64,000 bases of DNA from Ignavibacteriales bacterium (GTDB lineage: Bacteria; Bacteroidota; Ignavibacteria; Ignavibacteriales; SURF-24). This document shows positions 53,874-63,336 of the stretch, piece after piece. Numbering within the stretch: position 1 is the first letter of the stretch; the number at the start of each line of letters is the position of its first letter. A program made the position numbers and the translations under genes. A model generated the notes under the pieces. It had not been told where the DNA came from. It did not search any database and saw only the letters and a list, made by a program, of their open reading frames with translations. Location of the stretch: the NCBI GenBank assembly GCA_003599415.1, contig QZKB01000045.1:23511-87510 (forward strand). The letters are read 5' to 3'.

Positions 53874-55691
53874 TTATTTTATAACCACAAATTTATCTAC
53901 CTGTATTGCACCTGTATTCAAATCTTCTACTGTATACAAATAAATTCCGCTTGAGATTGCCTGTCCAACCGCAGATGTAAGATTCCAGTCTTCATAACCG
54001 CGGCTGCTGCTTTCATGTCTTATCGTTGTTATTTGATCACCCGCCAGAGTATAAACTTTAATCTCGCATCTGTCAGGTAAATTAATAAATTGAATTCGTC
54101 GGTCCTGTTCCATCCACACTTTTCTTGAGCCGCCCGGCTTTTCCCATGGCGGGCTGTAGGAATTATAATTTATGTCTCCCCGGTAAGGATTTGGAACAAC
54201 AGCAACTTTACCAACAGTTGCAGGCGGTGGAGTTCCGGGAACAGCCGTAATACTACTTACTGTTTTACCTGATTCAAGTTCGGGGAATTCACTTTTTTCA
54301 TCCGGACGTGTATACGATGTAACCGCATAATAATATTCAATATTGTTAAGCAAACCTTCATCTGTGAATTCTCTTATTAAACCGGTATTCTGTCCATAAT
54401 CATTTACAATATCATACTGGCCCAGCAAAGTCCAGGGTCCATCAACACTTGTAGTGCTTTTATATATTTTATATCCTTCGAAAGGTTTTTTAATTCCGTC
54501 AGATCTATCAGGATCAGTAAACTCTTCGGGATTAACTCCACCTTCCTTGGGTTCCCAGTTCAGTGTAATTTTCTGATCAGACGGTATTACTTTAATTTTA
54601 GGACTCGGCGGTGGTGAAGGCACTTTATATCTTGGACGAATTTTCGAAATGAAGTCAATCTTTTCTGCTATTTCACTTTCCTTATAACCAAGAATTAATG
54701 CCATTGATACTTTCAAAGTGTCACCAACTTTTAGATCTTCATAAGGACCAAATGATACAAGAGACTTTGTTCCGTCACCTGTACTTACCTGGTCTTCCAT
54801 CGGAACAGCACCTGATGTAGCCATAATATCATACTTGCCATTTGTGGTTCCGTTGTATGTATCGTTTGCGGGAGGAGAGGCTTTAACACCATTCCACCAG
54901 TAATAATTAACGGTTAAGATTTTAGATTTATTTTTCGGGCAGAAAAATTTTTCTGCAACCATACTGTTTGTACCATCGTTACCTCCCGGAACATCCTGGG
55001 CATACTGAGCAGTATCTGCAAGCCTGAAAAACGATTCATCATCCAAACCAAATTCCCCATTGTGAATGTAACCCACATTACCATTTATATAAACACCAAT
55101 GTAAGCATCCTCAAGATCATACTTAGTAGGAATAATAAACCAGTCAACCATAATTGTTTCATCAAGCGGGGTACTTGCCCAGGCATGAGTTCTCATTATA
55201 ATATCAATGTATAAAGGTCTGTGGTCAGAAATTTTCTGGCTTACCGGTCCATAATCATTATATCTGCAAACCAAATCCTGGTCAGATACACCAACATAGT
55301 TTGGCCAGTAAGGAATGTCAACAGTATCTCTTCTGTTTACAACCCAAACCGTATCCCAAGGTTCATCCGTCGGAGCCATTTCATGAATATTACCGGATTC
55401 ACCGTCAGATAGCGTAACGCTTCTTTTGCCGTCATACATAGCACCGACCCAGATGCCCGTATTTGTTATATGTTCTACGCCGCTGTTTGCAGGATGCTCG
55501 CAGTTAATCAAACCTTCATAGTCAAAAAAGTTATCGTTCTTGGCATTTAATCCGCCACGGTTTGTAACAACCTGCCGTACGTTTCCCACATTAATTAATT
55601 TCCAGTCGTAGCTTGCGCGCTGACCGAACGAATCGATTAACAATAACGTAGTTGAAAAGAAAAAGACCAACAAAATTTGTTTTCTTACCAT
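53874..55691 (-). CDS. Secreted FN3-containing protein with variant T9SS-like tail
   Basis: This 605-residue protein has a signal peptide, a long N-terminal beta-rich region (about 25-340) of unrecognised family, an FN3-like domain (about 365-465: KITLNWEPKEGGVNP, FEGYKIYKST) and a C-terminal tail (about 475-605). The tail has the variant motif VPNPYRGD in place of NYPNPFNP, but keeps the IKVYTLAGD and SSGIYLYTVED strands. It is probably T9SS-exported. It sits between the TonB receptor and PorV-like genes, an order that suggests a functional unit. The substrate or partner is unknown. Confidence 0.65.
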   Translation of the reverse strand: MVRKQILLVFFFSTTLLLIDSFGQRASYDWKLINVGNVRQVVTNRGGLNAKNDNFFDYEGLINCEHPANSGVEHITNTGIWVGAMYDGKRSVTLSDGESGNIHEMAPTDEPWDTVWVVNRRDTVDIPYWPNYVGVSDQDLVCRYNDYGPVSQKISDHRPLYIDIIMRTHAWASTPLDETIMVDWFIIPTKYDLEDAYIGVYINGNVGYIHNGEFGLDDESFFRLADTAQYAQDVPGGNDGTNSMVAEKFFCPKNKSKILTVNYYWWNGVKASPPANDTYNGTTNGKYDIMATSGAVPMEDQVSTGDGTKSLVSFGPYEDLKVGDTLKVSMALILGYKESEIAEKIDFISKIRPRYKVPSPPPSPKIKVIPSDQKITLNWEPKEGGVNPEEFTDPDRSDGIKKPFEGYKIYKSTTSVDGPWTLLGQYDIVNDYGQNTGLIREFTDEGLLNNIEYYYAVTSYTRPDEKSEFPELESGKTVSSITAVPGTPPPATVGKVAVVPNPYRGDINYNSYSPPWEKPGGSRKVWMEQDRRIQFINLPDRCEIKVYTLAGDQITTIRHESSSRGYEDWNLTSAVGQAISSGIYLYTVEDLNTGAIQVDKFVVIK

Positions 55692-55899
55692 TGATTCTTC
55701 CTAAAAATTCAATATCATGTTTTTAACATTTTTTCTTTGCCGGCGCAGAAACAGCCGGCATCATTCCCGATAACTTCTCCCAGGAGGACATCTAAGACAT
55801 CCTCCCGAGAAAAGAAGGGGGATGAGGAATTCAATCTGTCTTTATTCCGACAGATATTTTTTGATCAAAGAACAGCTCTGTAAACAAAAATCAGTTTTA
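55692..55899. other. Intergenic stretch with two palindromic segments
   Basis: This 208-bp gap after the TonB receptor gene holds a GCCGGC ... GCCGGC hairpin (55739-55759) and an imperfect inverted repeat at 55776-55810 (AGGAGGACATCT against AGACATCCTCC). It may attenuate transcription between the receptor and downstream genes, or be repeat remnants. No coding frame was seen. Confidence 0.5.
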
Positions 55900-58668
55900 C
55901 TAGAAATCCCATTTGAATCCGACCTTAATATACCTGCCGGTACTGTACTGCATTGGATTTCTTAAATAGTTCATATAATAATAATCATAGTATTGAGTAG
56001 ACGGCGATACTATATCACCGTATCTGTACGGCTCACCCGTCCAGGGGTTAAATCCATAAGCGATTTGTGTATTGTTCTGATCGAACAGATTATAAATATC
56101 AACAACAAGAGACAACTTAGTTCCAAACAGGTTAAAACCTTTGCTTATTTTAAGGTCGGCAGAAGAAGTAATTGGACCGGTTGAGGTATTCTCTAACTTC
56201 TGCGCTTCAATATCACTTATTGTTCCCGGTGTGTAAGGTGATCCTGATGAAAAACTTGCAAGCAATGTAATGTTCCAATCGTCCGGGAGATCATATCCGA
56301 AAACATTTATCGGCATATTTTCCGGAGATGTTAAAGAAGCCTGTAAAATAATCTGATGACGAACATCCCAGCTCAATCTTCTTTCTCTTATAGGATTAGG
56401 AAAATCATTCTGAGATCTTATGTAGTCATCAAATGCAGAAGAGGAATATCCATCTGCCCATTGAACAGTATATGTTAGTTTACCTGCAGTGAAATAAGAA
56501 AATCCCTTTGTTATTTCAAGCTCAAGTCCTCTTGCTCTTCCATAACCGACATTATCAAACAATGCAACAGGAACGCCGCTTGCAGCCTGCAGAGATGTTG
56601 AGCCTACCTGCTTTGAAATATCTTTTGCATAACTCTTAATATCAATAGCCCAGTCTTCAAACAACTGATGAGTGAAACCGAATTCATATAAAATTGTTTG
56701 TTCATAATCTAACTTAGGATTGCCTGTTACACCACCGGAGTAAGGGTCTCTGTAGAAGTATTGAAGTTCCGGCAACTGGAAAAAATGTCCGTATGAGAAA
56801 AAGATAACGGTTTCTTCAAGTATAGGGAATGATACGCCGAATCTTGGACTGAATTTGATTTTATATTTTTTCCAATCCGGCACCATACCGGTTGCTTCTT
56901 TCCATTTGTCCTTCCAATCCTGCTGATTAACAGAAGTACCAAGCATAAACCAGTCTGCTCTTAATCCCATGTTAATAATCAGGAATTCTTTTTCAAACTT
57001 ATCCTGGATATAAGCACCGCCAATTAAAGGGAATACTTTAAACACCCACCTGTACTGTCCGAACTCTTTATATGGTCCAGGAGGTGCATCAGCCGCTACT
57101 CCGTTCTGATAAATATATTTTCCGTAATTGGATAAATTGTAGCCGCCATCTTCAATGTCTATATAACTGATATCGTTGTACTGAACTTCGAGTCCCGCTT
57201 TAAGTAAATGTTCTGGGTGAATCTGAGAAGTAAAATCGCCTCTTACGGTAAAAGTCTTTGTATCATCATCGCGCCAGATTGTTTCATAACCGGTTGAGTC
57301 ATAAAATAATGTTAAAGGATCCTGCTTGGGTACTTTAACAGAGGAATAAATTGAATCTTCAGTTAGTATCCAGAATTGATTCGGCGATTTTCCGTCTAAT
57401 GAATTTTTATATTTAACGCCAAGGTAACCAAGATTAAGAGTATAATAGCTTGTTGGAGATAGAATATGATTGACAAGCAAATTCATATTTATATTATCCC
57501 TTGTACTGTATGTATTATGGTCCGGATAATTTTTCCATGCCCAGGAGAAATCACTCCAATCTTTCCATGAACCGTTAAAACTAATTGCCGTTCTAAAACT
57601 TCTGGATACATCGTAACTTAACTTTGCATTTATATTTTGCGCATTATCCTGCCGCTCGGTAATATCAAACCCAAACAAAGAAATTTGTTTACGCGTACGG
57701 TAATTATTGTATGCTGTATTCGTAAGGTTAGTATTAGCCGACAGGAAGAAACTCATCTTGCCGGGAATATTTATTCCAGCCATTGGCAAAAGAAAACTTG
57801 TAAGCGGTTCGGGCCCACTAAGATAAGCCGAGCCATATTGAGTATCATAGCTTGTTCCTAAAAATCCCAGCTCATCAGTTTTATATTCAACGCCGCCTTT
57901 AAATTTTTCTGAACCGCTTTTTGTTGTAATATTAACAACACCTGATTGCGCTTGCCCGTACTCTGCGCTGAATCCACCGGTTAATAACTCAACCTGTTCA
58001 ACTGCAACTACGTTTAAATCAAGCACACTTCTTCCGCCGTATATCGGGTGATTAACAGGAACACCGTCAACCATAAAAAGAATTTCACCGCCACGTCCGC
58101 CTCTTATATGAACATCTTTAACACTTTCATCTCTAACCTGAAGATTCTGTCCGTTGGCCAATGACAAAGACTGCGGCACCTGGCTTATAACTGTTCCCGC
58201 CTGAAGTTTAAAAACATCGGCAGTGGTTTCCAAACCGGGAACGCTATTTATAGTTTCCTTTGTAACTGTCCTTCGTGTTGATGTAATATCTTTCTGGACA
58301 AGAGTCCTTTGTGCTTTAACTGTTACGGTCGGGGCTTCAATTGAAGTTGAAGGCAGCTCAAAATTAGCTTTACTTGTAAGTTCCGGTCTGATTAAAACAT
58401 CTTCAATTGTAACCGAATGATAACCGATAAATGATGCTTTAACATTATATTCACCCGGAGGAATACCAATTATGAAAAAAGTACCATCAACATCTGTGGC
58501 TGCGCCAAGCGTAGTTCCCTCAATAACAATGTTCACACCAATAAGAGGTTCTTTCGTATCCTTATCAGTCACTTTTCCAGTAAGCTTTCCTCTAACCTGA
58601 GCAAAACTTAAAGCGGGAGCAAGAATCAACAAAAGCAGAATAAAGAATTTTGTTTTATTTAAGATCAT
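55900..58668 (-). CDS. TonB-dependent receptor (SusC-like carboxypeptidase-regulatory type)
   Basis: This 922-residue outer-membrane protein has a signal peptide (to about residue 23) and an N-terminal carboxypeptidase-regulatory-like domain (about 25-115, KLTGKVTDKDTKEPLIGVNI). A plug domain (about 130-255) contains VHIRGGRGGEILFMVDGVPV and YGQAQSGVVNITTKSG, and a 22-stranded barrel ends IKVGFKWDF with a terminal Phe. Such receptors take up glycans or metal complexes using TonB energy. Unlike Bacteroides SusCD pairs, no SusD-family protein is encoded next to it; the neighbouring lipoproteins may fill that role. Confidence 0.9.
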   Translation of the reverse strand: MILNKTKFFILLLLILAPALSFAQVRGKLTGKVTDKDTKEPLIGVNIVIEGTTLGAATDVDGTFFIIGIPPGEYNVKASFIGYHSVTIEDVLIRPELTSKANFELPSTSIEAPTVTVKAQRTLVQKDITSTRRTVTKETINSVPGLETTADVFKLQAGTVISQVPQSLSLANGQNLQVRDESVKDVHIRGGRGGEILFMVDGVPVNHPIYGGRSVLDLNVVAVEQVELLTGGFSAEYGQAQSGVVNITTKSGSEKFKGGVEYKTDELGFLGTSYDTQYGSAYLSGPEPLTSFLLPMAGINIPGKMSFFLSANTNLTNTAYNNYRTRKQISLFGFDITERQDNAQNINAKLSYDVSRSFRTAISFNGSWKDWSDFSWAWKNYPDHNTYSTRDNINMNLLVNHILSPTSYYTLNLGYLGVKYKNSLDGKSPNQFWILTEDSIYSSVKVPKQDPLTLFYDSTGYETIWRDDDTKTFTVRGDFTSQIHPEHLLKAGLEVQYNDISYIDIEDGGYNLSNYGKYIYQNGVAADAPPGPYKEFGQYRWVFKVFPLIGGAYIQDKFEKEFLIINMGLRADWFMLGTSVNQQDWKDKWKEATGMVPDWKKYKIKFSPRFGVSFPILEETVIFFSYGHFFQLPELQYFYRDPYSGGVTGNPKLDYEQTILYEFGFTHQLFEDWAIDIKSYAKDISKQVGSTSLQAASGVPVALFDNVGYGRARGLELEITKGFSYFTAGKLTYTVQWADGYSSSAFDDYIRSQNDFPNPIRERRLSWDVRHQIILQASLTSPENMPINVFGYDLPDDWNITLLASFSSGSPYTPGTISDIEAQKLENTSTGPITSSADLKISKGFNLFGTKLSLVVDIYNLFDQNNTQIAYGFNPWTGEPYRYGDIVSPSTQYYDYYYMNYLRNPMQYSTGRYIKVGFKWDF

Positions 58669-58681
58669 AGTTAAAAACCTT

Positions 58682-60145
58682 TTAGTTTACACCCATTTGA
58701 GTTAACACTTCGTTAGCCATAGTCTTTGCAGATTGAATATCAAGGAAGTACATTGGAAATCCAAATACTACAGCATCAAACACGGTACCGTAATACCTTA
58801 AACCAACAATCTTTCCTCTGTATGCAAACAAAGGACTGTTAGCAGCATTTTGATATGTAAAAATTCCGTCTGTAAATCCTGCAGGTAATTCAATTATATT
58901 TACGTTTGATAATTTTCCATTATATGGGAAGCCCGCTAATTTAACCGAGTCAATCTTCAGATCGCTGTAAAGTTCGCCAACTCCGGTACACTTATTCATA
59001 TCACCTGGAATAAGAGGTGTTTCATCTACAGAGACTATATGCAAATACTGATTAACAAAATGATCGGCTTCGAACACGGCGGGGAAATTCACATCCCAAG
59101 CAAAGGATTTCAGGATTCTCCATCCGCCAATTATTAATTTACCACCAACATTCAGATAATCAGTTAACGGTTCAATATAGTTTTTAATTACATGCGGTTT
59201 TGTAAAAGGCATATCATCCGAATGCCAGACAACTACTTTATACTGACCAAGTACATCAGGCGAAGGCATCTTTCCTTCTTTTATTAAATCCCAGGTATCA
59301 GTAGTATTAAATACCTGCGCATAGAAGGAATCTATTTGAGCATCCGTAGGCTTTGGTAAACTTCCAGGAAAGTTGCTTTCGGTTGTAGCATCAATTACAA
59401 GCACCTTTTTGGTAAAAGAAGGATTAACAAGATTAATTGTTACTGTTGCACCAACAGAATCCACAAGATTGGTATCATCTCTTGAAGTTACTTTGAGAGT
59501 ATGAGTTCCTGTAAGGGGAGATTTAAATTTATCCGGTGTAATTGTAATGGTAGTATCATTCGTCCACGTCCACTCGCCATCATCAACTTTCCATGCATAT
59601 TCAACAATTTCGCCATCCTGATCGTGACCGACAAAATCCAATTTAATTCCGCCCCACCAGTCTGTCAGGTTCTGTACAACAAAGTACGTGTTATTATTTT
59701 TAGGATATGTAATTGCAGTAGTTGGAAAGATTGTTTTAACCGTATAGAATATTTTTTCTGCAGGAGTAGGATCAACTGCGCCCCAGTTATCTACCGAACG
59801 AACCTGGAAAACTTGTTTGTTTAAAACATCGTCCGATAGAAATGGAATTGTAAGAGTCTGCTCTTTTGTTGTTTTCCATTCCTGTACAATTGAATCTCCC
59901 ATTGTGAGTCTGTAGGTGATATACCTGTACTGGTATTCATTTACAAAGCCATCGTTATCTTCACCATCCCAGTAAAGAGTTACCAATGCAAAAAGAGTAT
60001 CGCTTGCAACCGGGATATTTGCTATAGTTGTTCCCGGCGGCTGGTTATCGTTAGGCGGTTGTGTTTCTCTATCGCATGAATTAATAAAAAATGATACTGC
60101 AAACAAAAAGGAAAAAATTAAAAACCTTATTAAGTTCTTTTTCAT
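58682..60145 (-). CDS. Lipoprotein with Ig-like domains and amidotransferase-like domain
   Basis: This 487-residue lipoprotein has its lipobox at Cys24 (FFINSC). Two Ig/FN3-like regions (about 40-240, LYWDGEDNDGFVNEYQY and LDFVGHDQDGEIVEYAW) are followed by a flavodoxin/class-I amidotransferase-like domain (about 248-485, KKVLVIDATTESN, YKVVVWHSDD, LNVGGKLIIGGW) with no obvious catalytic Cys. It lies directly upstream of the TonB receptor (13 bp gap) and may be its surface or periplasmic partner in place of SusD; that is inferred from position. Confidence 0.65.
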   Translation of the reverse strand: MKKNLIRFLIFSFLFAVSFFINSCDRETQPPNDNQPPGTTIANIPVASDTLFALVTLYWDGEDNDGFVNEYQYRYITYRLTMGDSIVQEWKTTKEQTLTIPFLSDDVLNKQVFQVRSVDNWGAVDPTPAEKIFYTVKTIFPTTAITYPKNNNTYFVVQNLTDWWGGIKLDFVGHDQDGEIVEYAWKVDDGEWTWTNDTTITITPDKFKSPLTGTHTLKVTSRDDTNLVDSVGATVTINLVNPSFTKKVLVIDATTESNFPGSLPKPTDAQIDSFYAQVFNTTDTWDLIKEGKMPSPDVLGQYKVVVWHSDDMPFTKPHVIKNYIEPLTDYLNVGGKLIIGGWRILKSFAWDVNFPAVFEADHFVNQYLHIVSVDETPLIPGDMNKCTGVGELYSDLKIDSVKLAGFPYNGKLSNVNIIELPAGFTDGIFTYQNAANSPLFAYRGKIVGLRYYGTVFDAVVFGFPMYFLDIQSAKTMANEVLTQMGVN

Positions 60146-60161
60146 AAATTCAAAAATCCTC

Positions 60162-60881
60162 TTAAAAATATTCTACGCTTAGAACTCTTAAATTTCTATT
60201 CAATCGGTAAGCGTCTCTATATCTGTAAACGCTTTTAAAAACATCTACTTCAACATTCAACTGGGTAATGCCGCCTTCATTTACTTTAAAATCAACATCA
60301 AGATTTTTCAGTAGTTCTTCATCCTCCGGAACCTCAAGGGGAATAACAATTGAATCACCATAAACGTTATATGCAGCCATTCGGCTTTTAAAAACATCTT
60401 GGGAGGCGTTAACGCCAAAAGTAAGTCTTGTATAATTTCCCGGCGGCGCATAAGATTCAAATATTTTATGCGATTTATAATCGCACACTAAATCTGCAAG
60501 CTTCACTTTCCCATTAAATAAATCCATTACAATTGAATTTATTTGTTCGGAAGTATAGTTGGTTTGAACCATATTATAAATTGAATCTTCCTGCTGGTAA
60601 CTTTGTGTAGTTTTATAAAGTATCGCAAACTTATCCCCGGAATAAATTCGTCCCTGGAAGATGTTCAGGTTAAATCTGGTTTTATTATAGTAGGGGCTAA
60701 AAATATAAAAGGTATCGCTTCTGTTAATTATATAAGTATCTGAGGGATTAGCTCTTAAAACGACTCTGACAATTCCGGGAGCAGGAGAATCTTCCACACC
60801 TGTATCGCAACTGGAAAACAATCCTATAAAAACGAGTGGCGTTAAAAAGCATATTAATTTCAAAAATATTTTTCTAATCAT
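60162..60881 (-). CDS. Lipoprotein of unknown family
   Basis: This 239-residue protein has a lipobox at Cys25 (GLFSSC) and a beta-rich body. I recognise no domain. It is transcribed just before the 487-residue lipoprotein (16 bp gap), in the TonB receptor operon. A ligand-binding or assembly role is plausible but unproven. The preceding hairpin at 60975-61004 may partly separate its expression from the LamG gene. Confidence 0.55.
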   Translation of the reverse strand: MIRKIFLKLICFLTPLVFIGLFSSCDTGVEDSPAPGIVRVVLRANPSDTYIINRSDTFYIFSPYYNKTRFNLNIFQGRIYSGDKFAILYKTTQSYQQEDSIYNMVQTNYTSEQINSIVMDLFNGKVKLADLVCDYKSHKIFESYAPPGNYTRLTFGVNASQDVFKSRMAAYNVYGDSIVIPLEVPEDEELLKNLDVDFKVNEGGITQLNVEVDVFKSVYRYRDAYRLNRNLRVLSVEYF

Positions 60882-60974
60882 CTTTTAACCTTATTGTGTC
60901 TATATTCTCAGGATATGACTGAGATCCACAGAGAAAAAAAAGGACAGGTTTTTAAAAAAGTATAATGAAGAAGC

Positions 60975-61004
60975 GGAGATCGGAAGTATTTCATTCCGAC
61001 CTCC
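60975..61004 (-). terminator. Hairpin between LamG T9SS gene and lipoprotein operon
   Basis: The 11-bp arms GGAGATCGGAA (60975-60985) and TTCCGACCTCC (60994-61004) pair with one mismatch around an 8-base loop. It lies 10 bp after the stop of the LamG gene. The minus-strand flank is T-rich but lacks a clean run, so it may attenuate or process the transcript rather than fully terminate. Confidence 0.5.
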
Positions 61005-61013
61005 TTAAAAAAA

Positions 61014-63146
61014 TTATCTCAATAATGTCATCTTCATTGTCTGAACATAATCACCGGCCTGCAGTCTGTAGAAATAAATTCCACTTGTAACACCTGCGCC
61101 ATATTCATTACGTCCATTCCATCTTACATCATATTTACCGGCATTCTTAAATTCATTAACGAGTGTTCTTACTTTTTTACCAAGAATATCATAAATCTCA
61201 ACCTTTACAACACCGGGAGTCGGCAGTGAATAACTGATAATTGTTTCCGGGTTGAATGGGTTAGGATAGTTTTGAGATAACTGGTATTTAGCAGGAATAA
61301 CTTCATTGGCTTCATCATCAACAGCAGTAGCCGGTGTATGAGGAAGGTTCAAAGCGGCATAATTGTAAATTTTGATGCCATCCATTTTACCCATAAAGTT
61401 TCTTGGAACGCCATCCCAGGAGTTAGCAGCCCAACCAATTCTCAAAGGAGAGGTTCCCGGGCGTGGTGGGTTAGCAGCAGTTTCCAGATCAACCATTCTT
61501 TCAATAAGCTGGTCATTTTCACCACGGATTTCAAAAACAGCAGCCGTGTCGTCTCTTTCATACAAAATATGAACCCATTTATTCAACGAGAATACATTAG
61601 TCTGGCTGATAAGAGCAACGTCACTTTTTGTTCTTGTATCAACAGAAGGATCAACCTGATATCTTGCCGAAAGCTGATTGCCCGGTTCTACTCTTACATA
61701 GTAATTCTGATCAACATGGTTATTGGAAGCAGAACGGATGATCATACGAATATATGGAAGAACAGTATCCCCTTCAGCTTTGAACCAATAATCAATTGCA
61801 AAGTCTTTTGTTGTTAAGAAAGGTGAATCAACTGCAAGATAAGATGAATCCTGTCCTACAGGGAAATCATATGAATATGTACCAACTTTTGCATCGGTTG
61901 AATAACCGCCGTTTCCATGAACATCAACAATCTGATTATAAACTCCTTTGTCAACAATTGCGCCTGTTCCTTCTTCAAAATCGAGATCAAGAATTTTTGA
62001 AACCGGCTGATAAATACCAAAGGAATAAGGGCTAACTCCGGTTGAAGGATATTGTGCTTCCAAACCATTGTTATCTTTACCAACAACATAATAACGAATT
62101 ACAGAACCAGCCGCCTGTTGTGGAATAGATGCAACGAAAGTATCGCCAACGGCTTTTGTCATTGCAATATTATTCCAGGTTGCACCGTTGTCTATTGTAT
62201 ATTTTAAAGTTACTTCAGCCATTGAGCCGGTAGATTGAAATGCAAACGCAGAAGCTTTAATCTCATACGAAGTGACTGATGCATCCTTATTTGTAAGCTG
62301 GCTTAAATAAGTCATTACAGGCGGAACCGGGAAATTTCTAACAACGTTGCTTATTCTTACTTCATCAACAAAACCATGTAACCAGGAATCATTACTTGAT
62401 TCGGCAATTCCTTCTGCACCGGCCCATCCTATGTGAACAGCTTGATTGGTATTTAGAGGAACTTTACTTGATAAGCTTGCATAAGACATTGTTCCGAACC
62501 AGATAAGTTCTTTTTTATCGTTATGAACTAACTGCGCGAGAATCTCTCTAGTATTATCACGGATAAATGTAAGGTGAACCCATTTACCTGGTTCCATCAC
62601 GTTAGCTGCCGAAGTAACAGATGGCCAAAAACTTTGAGAGGTATCCTGGAAACCTGTTTGGAACAATCTGTTATCACCCCATAATTCCACCCACCAGTTT
62701 GGCTGATAGAAAACTTCGTCACCGGTTTTAATACAAAGACGTGGTACCCAACGATAGTCACCTGCAACATCACCAAAAGTATAAACCTGCATCCAACCTT
62801 CAATTGTCCAATCGCCGGTTAAATCAAGATTTACATTATCTGCAACAGTAACATAAGACGAATCTGATTTTGAGTCGTTGTCTAAATAAATACACTGACC
62901 CATACCAGTAATATCACTTGGGAAAAATCCTGTTTGATTGCTGATTCCTTTTTTATGAAGAACAGCAGCGTCGGAAAGAGGTGATTCATTGTTCAGGTTG
63001 CCATCGAAGTGAAGCAGCATAATTGTATTGGCATCATTAGTATAAGGTCCGCCAACTTGTTCAAGCTGCTGGGCAACCGTTTGAAATGAACAGAGGAAAA
63101 AGGAAAAAAGAAACAGTGATACGAACTTCTTGTAAGAAGAATTCAT
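61014..63146 (-). CDS. T9SS cargo with two LamG/concanavalin-like domains
   Basis: This 710-residue protein has a signal peptide (to about residue 26, ending VAQQ). A concanavalin/LamG-like domain (about 35-270, DWTIEGWMQVYTFG, HGFVDEVRISNVVR) is followed by an Ig/FN3-like linker (about 290-385), a second LamG-like domain (about 385-600, DFAIDYWFKAEGD, GKMDGIKIYNYAAL) and a T9SS tail. It should bind glycans at the cell surface. It is the first gene of the glycan locus and has a strong AGGAGGA ribosome-binding site. A LacI-type palindrome lies about 100 bp upstream. Confidence 0.82.
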   Translation of the reverse strand: MNSSYKKFVSLFLFSFFLCSFQTVAQQLEQVGGPYTNDANTIMLLHFDGNLNNESPLSDAAVLHKKGISNQTGFFPSDITGMGQCIYLDNDSKSDSSYVTVADNVNLDLTGDWTIEGWMQVYTFGDVAGDYRWVPRLCIKTGDEVFYQPNWWVELWGDNRLFQTGFQDTSQSFWPSVTSAANVMEPGKWVHLTFIRDNTREILAQLVHNDKKELIWFGTMSYASLSSKVPLNTNQAVHIGWAGAEGIAESSNDSWLHGFVDEVRISNVVRNFPVPPVMTYLSQLTNKDASVTSYEIKASAFAFQSTGSMAEVTLKYTIDNGATWNNIAMTKAVGDTFVASIPQQAAGSVIRYYVVGKDNNGLEAQYPSTGVSPYSFGIYQPVSKILDLDFEEGTGAIVDKGVYNQIVDVHGNGGYSTDAKVGTYSYDFPVGQDSSYLAVDSPFLTTKDFAIDYWFKAEGDTVLPYIRMIIRSASNNHVDQNYYVRVEPGNQLSARYQVDPSVDTRTKSDVALISQTNVFSLNKWVHILYERDDTAAVFEIRGENDQLIERMVDLETAANPPRPGTSPLRIGWAANSWDGVPRNFMGKMDGIKIYNYAALNLPHTPATAVDDEANEVIPAKYQLSQNYPNPFNPETIISYSLPTPGVVKVEIYDILGKKVRTLVNEFKNAGKYDVRWNGRNEYGAGVTSGIYFYRLQAGDYVQTMKMTLLR

Positions 63147-63336
63147 TTGGTCTCCTCCTATTTTTATTATACGAACTTAGTAATTATGGATTAATTATTT
63201 ATTTGGAATTAATCTTTCAAAAAAGTCATAAGAACAAAAAATAAATGTTAACGTTAACATTTCTGTTCGCATATTACATCATTTAAAATAAAAAAGCAAG
63301 TTTTTTTTTCTGACCTACATTAATTTGTGCAAAAAA
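63147..63336. other. Control region of the glycan locus
   Basis: This 190-bp region lies between the deacetylase stop and the first gene of the glycan locus. It holds the 20-bp palindrome at 63243-63262. A CAAAAAATA stretch beside it (63235-63243; TATTTTTTG on the minus strand) is one base off the TAnnTTTG promoter pattern. The AGGAGGA ribosome-binding site lies just before the ATG at 63146. No coding frame was seen. Confidence 0.5.
63243..63262. promoter_or_regulatory. Putative LacI-family operator palindrome
   Basis: AAATGTTAACGTTAACATTT is a perfect 20-bp palindrome with a central CG, the form of LacI/GalR-family operators. It sits about 100 bp upstream of the first gene of the glycan locus and overlaps the likely promoter region, so a repressor bound there could block transcription of the receptor and enzyme genes. 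The regulator gene is not in this window. Confidence 0.7.

Noticed and set aside
61338..61817. 159-residue plus-strand frame inside the LamG gene
   Set aside because: Antisense shadow without domain or start signal.
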